Part shown: piece by piece, positions 1 through 8,570 of the stretch
Layout: each line of letters opens with the position of its first letter
How positions within the stretch are numbered: the stretch's first letter is position 1
Program-made: the position numbers and the translations under genes
Assembly: GCF_004362015.1 (NCBI RefSeq)
Contig: NZ_SNWW01000002.1
Span: 310,001 to 374,000 of the forward strand
Reading direction: 5' to 3'
Source of the DNA: Flavobacterium chryseum
Lineage (GTDB): Bacteria > Bacteroidota > Bacteroidia > Flavobacteriales > Flavobacteriaceae
Length of the DNA: 64,000 bases
Notes under the pieces: model-generated
The model's database searches: none
Seen by the model: only the letters and a program-made list of their open reading frames with translations
What the model was told of the DNA's origin: nothing

Positions 1-620
1 AAAATAAAAGCACTCCACGGAAAAACAGGGAAATAGACATTAAACTGATTGCTAAAAAACAGATCGCAGATATAATCTAAACCCGCAATTCCGACTCTGA
101 AACCGCTTAATTCTTTTGAAATAGAAGTGATTAACAAAGCCACAATCAACGGAATATATTTGCTTTTGCTAAAATGATCGATAAGCCCCATGATAAACAA
201 AGTAATTCCGGCCAATTGCAGGATATCGCCCAAAAGCAAAAAGAAAATTCCTGTTTCTAAAGTGCCTGATTTTAAACCATAAGCTGAAACAAAAGCTTCC
301 GGAAGTCCTCCAAAAATAAATTCTGGCACCAGAAATTTCAAAATATTCATTCCGTAACCAACAGCGAGAATGTATAAAGCTCTTTTACAAACCGCCAGAA
401 AACTTTGTCGTCTTGATAACACAAAAGAAATTCCCATACTTACCAAAAACATAGTTGTTCCGCGGCCTAACCATAAAATAATTTCTCCTAAAACGGTATT
501 GGTTTGTGTGGCAATGGTACCGTAAATTAACATGGTATGCACCATCATCATTAAAATTACACTAGTTCCTCTGGCAAAATCGATTGCCAAAACCCTCTTT
601 TTTGGTTGTGCTGTTTCCAT
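1..620 (-). CDS. Membrane acyltransferase, HGSNAT/DUF1624-like (partial, C-terminus outside window)
   Basis: The minus-strand frame opens with ATG at 618-620 and stays open to the window edge, about 206 codons. The N-terminus has the family pattern R-x4-DFARG followed by a hydrophobic run and VHTM, as in heparan-alpha-glucosaminide N-acetyltransferase-like and DUF1624 proteins. Several further hydrophobic segments follow, so it is a polytopic inner-membrane protein. It begins 2 bases after the stop of the N-hydroxylase gene, so it is the third gene of the siderophore operon. A role in acylating a hydroxylamine or in handling the siderophore is inference from position only. The family call is moderate; the gene itself is clear from the continuous frame and tight coupling. 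Confidence 0.75.
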   Translation of the reverse strand, partial: METAQPKKRVLAIDFARGTSVILMMMVHTMLIYGTIATQTNTVLGEIILWLGRGTTMFLVSMGISFVLSRRQSFLAVCKRALYILAVGYGMNILKFLVPEFIFGGLPEAFVSAYGLKSGTLETGIFFLLLGDILQLAGITLFIMGLIDHFSKSKYIPLIVALLITSISKELSGFRVGIAGLDYICDLFFSNQFNVYFPVFPWSAFI

Positions 621-622
621 AA

Positions 623-1954
623 TTATGCGATGGTTTCAAATGCCGGAGATTCAATCACTTCTGCTGCGGGAACACCAAATTCCTGAAATGCAATTTTGGT
701 TTCTACAGCGTAATGTTCGACTCCGGTGATTTCTTTAATGATGTAAGAGTTTCGGTAACAAGCCATTCCTAAATCCGGCGTTACGAATCCGTGTGTGTGG
801 AGTTCTGCGTTTTGCACGAAAACTTCGTTAGCATTGTTATCGATGCTGTAATTTCTGTTGGTTGCAAAACGTCCTTTTTCATCCCATTGAATTCGGTTTG
901 CAATTCCTTCCAAAAATTGGGGCAATTTGTAACCGTAACCTGTTGCCAGAACCAATGCATCGGTTTTATGACGGTATCTTTTATCTTGTTCCACCTGATG
1001 CAATTCCAACTCAAAATACTGATTTTCTTCATTATAAGTTCCTTTGGTACAAGCGGCATTGGTTCTTAAATTCACATCAATTTCTGTAATTACTTTTTTG
1101 TTGTAAATCGTATCGAAAATCGTTGCAATCAAGTCTTTATTGATTCCTTTGTACAATAATTTCTGGTTTTTAAGCAAATGATCTCTTTTGTCCGAAGGAA
1201 GATTATAAAAATAATCTACATATTCAGGAGAAGTCATTTCGAGCGTTAACTTGCTGTAATCCATCGGAAAAAAGCGAGAAGATCTCGTAATCCAGTTCAA
1301 TTGATAGCCGTAAACATCAATTTCCTGCAATAAATCGTTGAAAACTTCGGCAGCACTCTGTCCGCTTCCTAAAACCGTAATTGATTTTTGTTTTTGAAGT
1401 GAAGCTTTATTCTGAATATAAGCTGAGGAATGAATTGCTTTTCCTTTTAAAGATTGGCAGGATTTCGGAATATGCGGTGCTGTTCCTGTTCCTAAAACAA
1501 TTTTTTTAGTTTTGTAAATGGTCGTAACAGCTGTTTTAGTGCAAAGTGTAGTTACGATATAAAGCTGCTGATTTTCATCGTATTCAATCGCCGTAACTTC
1601 AGTATTAAAATAAATATTCGGCAGTTTTTTAATCGCCCACTGGCAATATTGATTGTATTCGTTTCTTAATAACAAGAAGTTTTCACGAATGTAAAATGAA
1701 TACATTTTGCCTTGTTCTTTGATGTAATTCAAGAAACTAAACGGACTTGTTGGGTCTGCCAAAGTCACTAAATCGGCCATAAACGGAATTTGTAACGTTG
1801 TGTCTTGCAGCAACATTCCCGGATGCCAGTTGAAAGAATCGTTTTTGTCGAAAAATAACCCGTCTAAATTTTCAATTGGTGCGGTAAGGCAGGCCAGACT
1901 TAAATTGAAAGGTCCTACTCCAACGGCGATGAAATCGTATGTTTTATTTTGCAT
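623..1954 (-). CDS. Lysine/ornithine/diamine N-hydroxylase, IucD/SidA/PvdA family
   Basis: 443 aa, a normal length for flavin-dependent N-monooxygenases of siderophore pathways. The FAD-binding GxGPxNL motif is at residues 12-18 (GVGPFNL), an NADPH-binding GSGQSAAE motif at about 196-203, and the ATGY motif typical of the family at about 350. It would hydroxylate the terminal amine of lysine, ornithine or cadaverine to make a hydroxamate precursor. It lies 6 bases downstream of a PLP decarboxylase gene, the order seen in desferrioxamine/bisucaberin-type clusters where a diamine is made and then hydroxylated. That makes the decarboxylated diamine the likelier substrate, but the sequence does not prove it. 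No signal peptide; cytoplasmic. Confidence 0.92.
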   Translation of the reverse strand: MQNKTYDFIAVGVGPFNLSLACLTAPIENLDGLFFDKNDSFNWHPGMLLQDTTLQIPFMADLVTLADPTSPFSFLNYIKEQGKMYSFYIRENFLLLRNEYNQYCQWAIKKLPNIYFNTEVTAIEYDENQQLYIVTTLCTKTAVTTIYKTKKIVLGTGTAPHIPKSCQSLKGKAIHSSAYIQNKASLQKQKSITVLGSGQSAAEVFNDLLQEIDVYGYQLNWITRSSRFFPMDYSKLTLEMTSPEYVDYFYNLPSDKRDHLLKNQKLLYKGINKDLIATIFDTIYNKKVITEIDVNLRTNAACTKGTYNEENQYFELELHQVEQDKRYRHKTDALVLATGYGYKLPQFLEGIANRIQWDEKGRFATNRNYSIDNNANEVFVQNAELHTHGFVTPDLGMACYRNSYIIKEITGVEHYAVETKIAFQEFGVPAAEVIESPAFETIA

Positions 1955-1960
1955 GATATT

Positions 1961-3493
1961 TTAATTTATTAGTGAATATTCATTTCCGTGAAATACGATC
2001 AGATCAATGATTTCTTCAATGTCTTTAGGCGTTGTTAACGGATTTAATAGAGTGAATTTCAGAAATACTTCATTGTAGACTTTTGTACTGGTTATGATAG
2101 CTTTACCTTCGTTAAAAATAGCTTTACGAATGTAACTGTTGATGCCGCAATACGAATTTCCGTTTCCGGTAAAAGGTGTATAACGAAACACAATTGCACT
2201 AATTTCAGGCTTATGAATGATTTCAAAATCATCTCTGTTTCTTAATAAATCTGCGGTAAATTGTGCGTTGGCAATGGCTTTTTCCATGTAAGAACTCAAA
2301 CCTTCAGTTCCTATCATTCTTAAAGTAAACCACAATTTTAAGGCATCAAAACGGCGTGTGGTCTGAATTGATTTTTTGACCATGTTTGGAATTCCTTCGT
2401 CTTCCTGTTCTTTAGAATTCAGATAATCAGCGTGGTATTTAATGTAATCTACAAATGATTTATCTCTCATAAAAAAGCCGCTTGAACTTACGGGCTGATA
2501 AAACGTTTTGTGATAATCGATGGTAACGGAGTCTGATAATTCGATTCCGCTCAATTTTTCTTTATGAATGTTACTGATTAGTAAACCGCCGCCATAGGCC
2601 GCATCGACGTGAAACCAAATGTCGTTTTGACTGGCAATTTTAGCAATTTCAGTCAACGGATCTATAGAACCAAAATCAGTCGTGCCAGCTGTCCCCACAA
2701 TCGCAATCGGGATATTGCCTAAATCTTTTTGTTGCTGAATTACTTTTTTCAATGCGTTAGTATTCATCTTAAAATCAGGATCTACAGCAACCGGAATCAC
2801 GGCATTTTGTCCTAAACCCAAAAGGCTCAAGTTTTTCTTTAAACTAAAGTGACTTACTTCTGAACATAAAACCCTGAATTTTGAAGCTTCAGGAGGCAAT
2901 CCATCCATTTTTGGATCAATTCCGTAATGTTTTTTGATGTAATGATCTCTTGCCAAAAGCAATCCCATCATGTTCGATTGCGTACCACCGCTGGTGAAAA
3001 TTCCGTCAGCGTTTTCCGGATAACCCAGTTTATCAAGCGTCCATTCTACCAATTTTAATTCGATAAAAGTCGCTCCCGTACTTTGATCGTATGTATCCAT
3101 CGAAGAATTTAATGACGATATAAAAGCTTCTGCCACAAGTGTTGGCGTAAGAATTGGGCAATTAAGATGCGCGATGTATTTCGGGTTATGAAAATGAATA
3201 CAATCATCTAAATAAATGTCTTTCAATTCATCCAGAACATAATCAAGGCTTTTCCCGTTCTTGTTTTCTTCGAGATAAATGTTGTCGATTTTTTGTTTAA
3301 TCGTCGAAATACTGGCTCCAGTAAACGGTGTATCTCTTTCTTTTAAATGATTTCCAATTGTTTTAATGGCCTTTTTCATGCTTTTCTTATAAATCCCAAT
3401 TGATTTAGTATTGTTAGAAAAAACATGTTTATTGTACGCATTATCAATTACAACTTCCTGCAGTATTGTTCCTAATTTTTCTTGTGCCTCCAT
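1961..3493 (-). CDS. PLP-dependent group II decarboxylase (siderophore diamine synthesis)
   Basis: 510 aa aspartate-aminotransferase-fold decarboxylase of the DDC/glutamate/diaminobutyrate decarboxylase group. The Schiff-base lysine is Lys329 in DYHKT, the PLP-nitrogen aspartate is Asp297 in HVDAAYGG, and TSGGTQSN at 167-174 matches the phosphate-binding segment. As first gene of the operon, upstream of the N-hydroxylase, it probably decarboxylates lysine (or diaminobutyrate/ornithine) to the diamine that becomes the siderophore backbone. Family and role are well supported; the exact substrate is inference. Its leader has a TACATTTG box at 3535-3542 and a 17-bp palindrome at 3506-3522, so iron-type control is likely. 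Confidence 0.9.
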   Translation of the reverse strand: MEAQEKLGTILQEVVIDNAYNKHVFSNNTKSIGIYKKSMKKAIKTIGNHLKERDTPFTGASISTIKQKIDNIYLEENKNGKSLDYVLDELKDIYLDDCIHFHNPKYIAHLNCPILTPTLVAEAFISSLNSSMDTYDQSTGATFIELKLVEWTLDKLGYPENADGIFTSGGTQSNMMGLLLARDHYIKKHYGIDPKMDGLPPEASKFRVLCSEVSHFSLKKNLSLLGLGQNAVIPVAVDPDFKMNTNALKKVIQQQKDLGNIPIAIVGTAGTTDFGSIDPLTEIAKIASQNDIWFHVDAAYGGGLLISNIHKEKLSGIELSDSVTIDYHKTFYQPVSSSGFFMRDKSFVDYIKYHADYLNSKEQEDEGIPNMVKKSIQTTRRFDALKLWFTLRMIGTEGLSSYMEKAIANAQFTADLLRNRDDFEIIHKPEISAIVFRYTPFTGNGNSYCGINSYIRKAIFNEGKAIITSTKVYNEVFLKFTLLNPLTTPKDIEEIIDLIVFHGNEYSLIN

Positions 3494-3505
3494 TTGTGGT
3501 ATTTA

Positions 3506-3522
3506 TTTAGATTGATTCTAAA
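3506..3522. promoter_or_regulatory. Palindromic operator TTTAGA-N5-TCTAAA before the siderophore operon
   Basis: The sequence TTTAGATTGATTCTAAA is a perfect 6-5-6 inverted repeat between the -7 box (3535-3542) and the start codon (3493), a good position for a repressor. The same palindrome occurs at 4298-4314. It resembles iron-responsive Fur-superfamily boxes (the Irr/ICE type TTTAGAAnnnTTCTAAA). Iron regulation is inferred from that likeness and the siderophore context. Confidence 0.65.
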
Positions 3523-3534
3523 GAATAGTTTTGA

Positions 3535-3542
3535 CAAATGTA
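3535..3542 (-). promoter_or_regulatory. Promoter -7 box TACATTTG of the siderophore operon
   Basis: On the minus strand TACATTTG matches TAnnTTTG, and a TTG lies 20 bases upstream, the spacing known for Bacteroidetes vegetative promoters. Transcription would begin near 3530, just before the palindrome. Confidence 0.7.
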
Positions 3543-3665
3543 GATTTGTACGAAAATTAAATCAATACCATAAAAAAGTGAAAATGATTTCTATAAATGA
3601 GGTATGCAAAATACCGCATTTGTAGTAGAAACATGAGCATAAAAATGTCTTAAGTAATACAACAA

Positions 3666-4292
3666 TTACTTTATTTTTTTCTCTAATGCGTACAAAATCA
3701 ATTCAGAAGTAGTATGTCTTCCGGTCTTTTTCATAATGTTTTTGCGGTGTGTCCTGAAAGTATGTATGCTGATAAAAAGCTGCGATGCGATACTTTTTCC
3801 GTTGTTTCCCTGTGCTATTTGCTTTAGGATTTCAAATTCTCTTAAAGTAAGTTTTTCATCAGTTTCTGCAGTTGGTAAAGCAAAAACATCAATAAGCGCA
3901 TTTAAGGTTTTGGGGCATAAATAGCGTTCTCCGTGCTGAATTTTATACAAGGCATCATAAATGGTTTGTTCTTCGCAATCTTTTGATATAAAGCCATTTA
4001 TATTATCTTTTAAAAAGCTGTTAATGGTTTGCTTGTTCTTAAAATATGAAAGAATTATAATTTTGCATTTAGGATAATTTGTTTTGATGGTTTTAAGATC
4101 ATCATCATAAAACAAAAAAATATTATTGGGGTCAATAATCAAACATTCTATATCATTTTTATCCAAACACTTAAACAATTCTTCTCTTGAATTTGCCACT
4201 TTTAAGTTGGGTGTTTTTACCAACTTTTTAAGTGTGTGCCTCAATCCGATTATGTGTAGGTTTTCGGAATCAGCCAGAAGGAAATTTTTCAT
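3666..4292 (-). CDS. LuxR/NarL-type response regulator
   Basis: 208 aa from the ATG at 4292; a GTG codon lies one codon earlier, but the ATG is preferred. The N-terminal receiver-like domain has an acidic residue near the start (LLADSEN), the expected phospho-acceptor Asp54 in LIIDPNN, and a lysine in FISKDC. The C-terminal LuxR helix-turn-helix begins at LTLREFEILKQIA (about 149) and includes FRTHRKNIMKKTG. No partner kinase is adjacent. The promoter carries the same 17-bp palindrome as the siderophore operon next door, so it may belong to the same iron-type regulon or regulate it; this is inference. Confidence 0.88.
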   Translation of the reverse strand: MKNFLLADSENLHIIGLRHTLKKLVKTPNLKVANSREELFKCLDKNDIECLIIDPNNIFLFYDDDLKTIKTNYPKCKIIILSYFKNKQTINSFLKDNINGFISKDCEEQTIYDALYKIQHGERYLCPKTLNALIDVFALPTAETDEKLTLREFEILKQIAQGNNGKSIASQLFISIHTFRTHRKNIMKKTGRHTTSELILYALEKKIK

Positions 4293-4297
4293 CACTA

Positions 4298-4322
4298 TTT
4301 AGATTTATTCTAAACAAAATTA
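4298..4322 (-). promoter_or_regulatory. Promoter and palindromic operator of the LuxR regulator gene
   Basis: TTTAGATTTATTCTAAA at 4298-4314 is a second perfect 6-5-6 copy of the palindrome at 3506-3522. It abuts a minus-strand -7 box TAATTTTG at 4315-4322, so a bound repressor would cover the transcription start. Confidence 0.65.
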
Positions 4323-4472
4323 CTAATTAAATTGAATTGGAGTATAATTTAGTCAAAAAAAATAGTTATTTTCTTATAATCGCTAGTGATAGAAAGAAAG
4401 GTTACAGTGACAATAAGATACTAACAATGCTGATTTATTTCTCATTATTAGCTATTCTTAATTTTAAAGCAT

Positions 4473-4502
4473 AAAAAAACGCCTCACTTTAATGAGACGT
4501 TA
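4473..4502 (-). terminator. Terminator after the thioredoxin-fold pair
   Basis: Hairpin with arms AACGcCTCA and TGAGaCGTT around CTTTAA. On the minus strand a run of T follows. It lies just beyond the stop codon at 4520. Confidence 0.75.
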
Positions 4503-4519
4503 TATTTTAAAGAAATAAT

Positions 4520-5128
4520 TTATGCTTTAGCTTTCCTTTTTACCGTACAGCCAATTTCTTTTGTTTCTGTTATCGTTGGTTTTTGATTGTTTTTTAATGA
4601 TGTGATTACATCTTCAACATATTTCGTTTTTTCGTCTTTTGTTCCTTCAGGATCATTATCAATTGCTCCGGTATATTCTACAACAGTTCCTTTTGCTGTT
4701 TTAGAAACCAAAAATAAATGTGGTGTATGTTTCGCACCGTATTGATCTGTAACCACTTGTCCTTTATCAAATAGATACGGAAATGAATATTTTTTCTCTT
4801 TTGCCAATTCCTTCATTTTATCAAAAGTATCTGCTTTTGATGCTTCAGGATCGTTTGGATTAATAGCAATTACGGGATAACCTTGTGGTTTAAACTTATT
4901 ATCAAGATCAATAATTCTTTGCTCGTAAGCTTTTGCGTACGGGCATGTGTTACAGGTAAATACAACGATAAAACCTTTTGCATCAGGATAACTGGCAAAT
5001 GAAACTTCTTTATTGTCTACATTTTTAAGTTTAAAATCCGGTGCAGTTTGTCCGGCTTTTAGTGTTGGGGCTTGTGCCTGAGCAATAAAGGCACTTAAAA
5101 ATAATACTAAGGAGATGTACTTTTTCAT
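4520..5128 (-). CDS. Exported redoxin-domain protein (AhpC/TSA-like)
   Basis: 202 aa with a signal peptide of about 19 residues ending in AQA. The mature part starts as a thioredoxin-like AhpC/TSA domain (AGQTAPDFKL), followed by the redox motif C59-N-T-C62 in FTCNTCPYAKAYE, the hallmark of a Bacteroidetes group of exported redoxins. It probably works in the periplasm as a thiol oxidoreductase; its partner cannot be told. It lies 3 bases after the TlpA-like gene upstream, so the two are surely co-transcribed. Confidence 0.88.
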   Translation of the reverse strand: MKKYISLVLFLSAFIAQAQAPTLKAGQTAPDFKLKNVDNKEVSFASYPDAKGFIVVFTCNTCPYAKAYEQRIIDLDNKFKPQGYPVIAINPNDPEASKADTFDKMKELAKEKKYSFPYLFDKGQVVTDQYGAKHTPHLFLVSKTAKGTVVEYTGAIDNDPEGTKDEKTKYVEDVITSLKNNQKPTITETKEIGCTVKRKAKA

Positions 5129-5131
5129 AAT

Positions 5132-5614
5132 TTATAGTTTTTTATATTCGGTAAGTAATTGTTCGTAAGTAAGTTCGCTTTCGATAAATTTTCTTTTATC
5201 GTTTTTGATAAAAAGTGTTGCCGGAATACTTCCCGACCATGAAGGATCAATACGATCGATATATTCCTGAGGATTGCTTTCATTTAAAAGAAAAACTTCA
5301 CTTTTTAGATTCTTCCTTTTTACAAAAGGTTCTATGTTAGAGGCCAATTTCGATTTAAAATCAACGCTGACCAATAATACGGCCAATTTTTCTGATTTAT
5401 ACTCTGAGCCAAGTTTTTCAAAGTTTGGTAACTCTTTAATGCATGGCGCACAACAGGTTGCCCAGAAGTTCACTACATACGTACTGTCTTTTCCGTTTTT
5501 GATTCTTTCCTGAAGCTGATCTACATTTAGCAGCTTTACTTTCTGACTTTGAGCGTTTAATGAAAAGGCTAAGCATACAAAAAGAAAAATCTTAAAAGCT
5601 TTTATTTCTTTCAT
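5132..5614 (-). CDS. TlpA-like periplasmic thiol:disulfide oxidoreductase
   Basis: 160 aa with an N-terminal signal peptide ending near LNAQ (residue 22). The thioredoxin motif is WATCCAPC (CAPC at 55-58), followed by KELPNFEKL, characteristic of the TlpA/ResA group that reduces periplasmic disulfides. An unusual extra cysteine (Cys54) precedes the CxxC pair. It is the first gene of a two-gene operon with the redoxin downstream, which suggests that it supplies or relays electrons to that protein. Confidence 0.9.
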   Translation of the reverse strand: MKEIKAFKIFLFVCLAFSLNAQSQKVKLLNVDQLQERIKNGKDSTYVVNFWATCCAPCIKELPNFEKLGSEYKSEKLAVLLVSVDFKSKLASNIEPFVKRKNLKSEVFLLNESNPQEYIDRIDPSWSGSIPATLFIKNDKRKFIESELTYEQLLTEYKKL

Positions 5615-5867
5615 CTAATGTGGTATTTCAGTTGAGTTAGGTAATTGTTTACACAAATATAAAACTAATGAGATTTCAAAATTGTAATTTATTGTTAATA
5701 AATATCCTTCAAAAGTTAGTTGCAGAGTGATTAAGATTAGAATTCAAATCGAACTTCAGATTGTCTATTTCAAAGTTTAAATTGTACGTTTCGGCAAAAT
5801 TTGAATATGAAAGTTAACGCCAATCAAGCAAATTTGTCCTGTTTAACAACTTAAAATCATTAAAAAC

Positions 5868-6263
5868 ATGAATGCAAAAACAACAAAAATTATTTACTGG
5901 ACAGGTATCATCTTAACTTCTTTATGGTTTGGTGCCAGCGGATTTTTTGAACTTACAACCAACAAAATTGTTTGGGAAATTACAGTACAATTGGGCTATC
6001 CGCCCCATTTTATTTATTTACTTGGTATACTGAAAGTATTGGGAGTAATCACTTTATTGATTCCGAATAAATTGCTTCGTTTGAAAGAATGGGTATTTGC
6101 GGGAATCTTTTTTGACATTACTTTTGCCTTTTTCTCCAAACTTGCTGTATTAGGTTTTCCAGCAACAATTGATGCAATTATTGCTTTTATAATGGTTAGC
6201 GTTACGTATATTATGTTTAGAAGATTGTATGTTGCCACTTATACCATTAAAAGTTTAGAGTAA
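5868..6263 (+). CDS. DoxX-like small membrane protein
   Basis: 131 aa with four predicted transmembrane segments and the DoxX-like pattern: WFGASGFFEL after the first helix, then a helix around GILKVLGVITLLIP and a third ending in FFSKLAVLGFP. DoxX-like proteins are poorly characterised inner-membrane proteins often placed beside oxidoreductases or regulators. It appears to be a single-gene unit: the upstream gene is divergent and a repeat-rich gap of about 340 bases follows it. Confidence 0.85.
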   Translation: MNAKTTKIIYWTGIILTSLWFGASGFFELTTNKIVWEITVQLGYPPHFIYLLGILKVLGVITLLIPNKLLRLKEWVFAGIFFDITFAFFSKLAVLGFPATIDAIIAFIMVSVTYIMFRRLYVATYTIKSLE

Positions 6264-6604
6264 GCTTATTAATTTTATTTCACGCAGATTTTAAAAAGGA
6301 TTTAAGCAGATTTAAGCAGATAGTTTATTTCCTGTTTTAAAATTAAATCTGCTCTAATCTGCAAAATCTGCGTGAAAAAAAATCATTTTTATCCTTCAAT
6401 CTGTGGCTTAAAAAACAAGCTTACATTTTAATGTCGCAAAGTCGCGAAGTCCCAAACTTTATCTTGTGGCTTCGCGACTATTTTATTAAATGAAAATATT
6501 TTATATTTTGTTTGATCTTTATAACAAACAAATTTGAGCTTTTCAACAAAACAACAAACTTTGCTTCTACCGTAAATTTGTAATGAATTTAAAACACAAT
6601 TACA
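6264..6604. repeat. Intergenic hairpin repeats plus SDR promoter region
   Basis: This gap holds two inverted repeats. The larger (6278-6376) has arms built from CACGCAGATTTTAAAA plus AAGCAGAT units and ends in AATCTGCGTGAA; related copies lie near 14630 and 19490-19815. The smaller (6436-6480) pairs AGTCGCGAAG with CTTCGCGACT. The distal part carries an 8-bp-arm palindrome TTTGTTTG...CAAACAAA (about 6507-6533) and a TAAATTTG box about 25 bases before the SDR start, so it is probably that gene's promoter and operator. Confidence 0.7.
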
Positions 6605-7483
6605 ATGAATAAAATATGGTTTATTACAGGAAGTTCTCGAGGATTAGGACGTAATCTTACAGAGGCAGTTTTAGAAAGCGGTGACAAAGTTGCTGCTACG
6701 GCAAGAGACATTAATCAGTTAAATGATTTAAAAGAAAGGTTTAAAGATCAAATTCTGCCAATTACATTAGATGTTAACAATCATGATCAGGTTAACGATG
6801 CAGTAAAAACAGCTGTCGAACATTTCGGAAGGATTGATGTATTGGTAAACAACGCAGGATTTGGAATCATTGGCGCAGCAGAAGCGTATACAAATGAGCA
6901 GGTTCGTAGTCAGTTAGAAACCAATTTATACGCACCAATCGCAATTACTCGCGCTGTATTGCCTTTTATGCGCAAACAAGGTTCGGGACGTATTTTGCAA
7001 ATTAGCTCTGTTGGCGGCCGCGTTGGAAATCCCGCTTTAACAATGTATCAGGCAGCAAAATTCGGCTTAAGCGGATTTACAGAAGCATTGGTAAAAGAAG
7101 TTGCTCCGCTTGGCATATTCGTAACAAGCGTTGAACCAGGAGGTTTCCGTACCGATTGGGCTGGAGTATCAATGACTTATGCGGATGATATTGAAGGCTA
7201 CGAAATGGTAAAACAGCGTACGGATTTCTTCAAAGGTGGAAATTTTGTTCCGGTTGGAGATCCTCAAAAAGCAGCTAAAGTAATGTTAGATTTAGCTTCA
7301 CATCCAAATCCGCCAATGCATCTTGTTTTGGGAAGCGAAGCAATTGGGCTCTTAAAAAATGCTGACGAAATACGAAAAGAAGAAATGGAAAAATGGATGG
7401 ATGTTAGTTTATCTACAGATCATGATGAGTCCGAAAACTTTTTAAATACAACACAGGGTAAATGGTATACTGGTAAAAAGTAA
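6605..7483 (+). CDS. Short-chain dehydrogenase/reductase (SDR)
   Basis: 292 aa classical SDR. The NAD(P)-binding TGSSRGLG is at residues 8-15, the VNNAG motif at 81-85, the catalytic serine near 134 in QISSVGG, and the YxxxK pair at Tyr148 and Lys152. It is longer than the usual 250 aa because of a C-terminal extension, as in the 280-290 aa SDRs that reduce carbonyl or aldehyde substrates. An AraC regulator follows, so a regulator-target pair is plausible. Substrate unknown. The paralogue at 23117-23929 has a similar overall layout. Confidence 0.9.
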   Translation: MNKIWFITGSSRGLGRNLTEAVLESGDKVAATARDINQLNDLKERFKDQILPITLDVNNHDQVNDAVKTAVEHFGRIDVLVNNAGFGIIGAAEAYTNEQVRSQLETNLYAPIAITRAVLPFMRKQGSGRILQISSVGGRVGNPALTMYQAAKFGLSGFTEALVKEVAPLGIFVTSVEPGGFRTDWAGVSMTYADDIEGYEMVKQRTDFFKGGNFVPVGDPQKAAKVMLDLASHPNPPMHLVLGSEAIGLLKNADEIRKEEMEKWMDVSLSTDHDESENFLNTTQGKWYTGKK

Positions 7484-7524
7484 TAATTGCAATTTCAATT
7501 GCAAAAATCAATAAATCTCAGTAT

Positions 7525-7680
7525 AACGCATAATTTTTTAAACACATAGAAACATAGAATTACTTTTAAATAAAAGACGTTTGAAAAAATCTAGATTTTC
7601 ACACATAGCTATGTTTGCTTAAGCAAGTTAAACGCCTTATAGATCAAGAAAAAACTATGTCTTTATGTGTTTAAATATAT
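7525..7680. repeat. Dispersed repeat, family AACACATAGAAACATAG, copy 1
   Basis: An inverted-repeat pair: TTTAAACACATAGAAACATAG on the left and its mirror CTATGTCTTTATGTGTTTAAA on the right, with an inner CACATAGCTATGT and an AAACGCCTT-like core. Similar elements occur at 9703-9735, 35268-35505, 48001-48088 and 48770-48842. Confidence 0.7.
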
Positions 7681-7699
7681 ATTTATCTAACTAAAAACA

Positions 7700-7753
7700 A
7701 AATCAGCATCGGGTAAAAGGTATTCGATGCTGATTGCTTTTTTTATAAATTTG
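7700..7753 (+). terminator. Terminator of the SDR unit fused to the AraC promoter
   Basis: ATCAGCATCG (7702-7711) pairs with CGATGCTGAT (7725-7734), followed by a T run: a good intrinsic terminator. The T run leads into TAAATTTG (7746-7753), a -7 box whose predicted start lies about at the AraC ATG (7758), so that mRNA may be nearly leaderless. Confidence 0.65.
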
Positions 7754-7757
7754 TGAT

Positions 7758-8570
7758 ATGAACGATTCTAAAATAAATCAGAAAAAATCGCCTATTGCCT
7801 ATTCTTGCTACTATACCCAAAATCGGGAAGGCGAGCAATTTGCTGCTGAACATGTTATGAGTTTTCAGATTTCGGGGGAACTTACTTTGAATAACGGCAC
7901 TAAAGAATATCTTTTTAAGCCTGGTGATTTTCGGTTTATTAGAAGAAATCAGCTTATTAAGTTCATCAAACAACCCGATCCGAATATTGGTTTTCAGTCT
8001 ATTTCTATTTATCTGAATCAGAATGCACTGCGGGATTTCTCTATACAATACAACCAGAAAACCAATTTGATTAAAAGTCCGGAAACAGAAACTGTTTTTC
8101 ATTTAAAAGAAGTGCCATTACTTAAAAGTCTCATGAATTCTTTGATTCCATACATCAATGATGATCAATTAATTAACGAAGATCTTCAGACTTTAAAAGT
8201 AAATGAAGCGATTACTGTTTTATTGCAATGCCAACCGGGATTAAAAGATATTTTATTTGACTTCAACGAACCTGGAAAGATAGATCTCGAAGCTTTCATG
8301 AAGAAGAATTTTCATTTTAATGTACAATTAGACCGTTTTGCATATCTCACAGGCCGCAGTCTGGCTACTTTTAAAAGGGATTTTCAACGTATTTTTAATA
8401 ATTCTCCCAGCCGATGGTTATTACAAAAAAGATTGCAGGAAGCATATTATCAGATTAAAGAGCAAGGAAAAACTCCTTCTGAAGTATATCTGGAAGTGGG
8501 TTTTGAAGATCTTTCGCATTTTTCATTTGCATTCAAAAAACAATTTGGATTGTCGCCTTCGAAAATTTAG
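7758..8570 (+). CDS. AraC-family transcriptional regulator
   Basis: 270 aa. The N-terminal part resembles an AraC-type effector domain (cupin-like, about 1-140); the C-terminal double helix-turn-helix spans about 180-268 with the typical second helix SEVYLEVGFEDLSHFSFAFKKQFGLSPSKI. It probably controls the upstream SDR gene or itself. The promoter -7 box is almost at the start codon, so there is hardly any leader. Confidence 0.9.
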   Translation: MNDSKINQKKSPIAYSCYYTQNREGEQFAAEHVMSFQISGELTLNNGTKEYLFKPGDFRFIRRNQLIKFIKQPDPNIGFQSISIYLNQNALRDFSIQYNQKTNLIKSPETETVFHLKEVPLLKSLMNSLIPYINDDQLINEDLQTLKVNEAITVLLQCQPGLKDILFDFNEPGKIDLEAFMKKNFHFNVQLDRFAYLTGRSLATFKRDFQRIFNNSPSRWLLQKRLQEAYYQIKEQGKTPSEVYLEVGFEDLSHFSFAFKKQFGLSPSKI

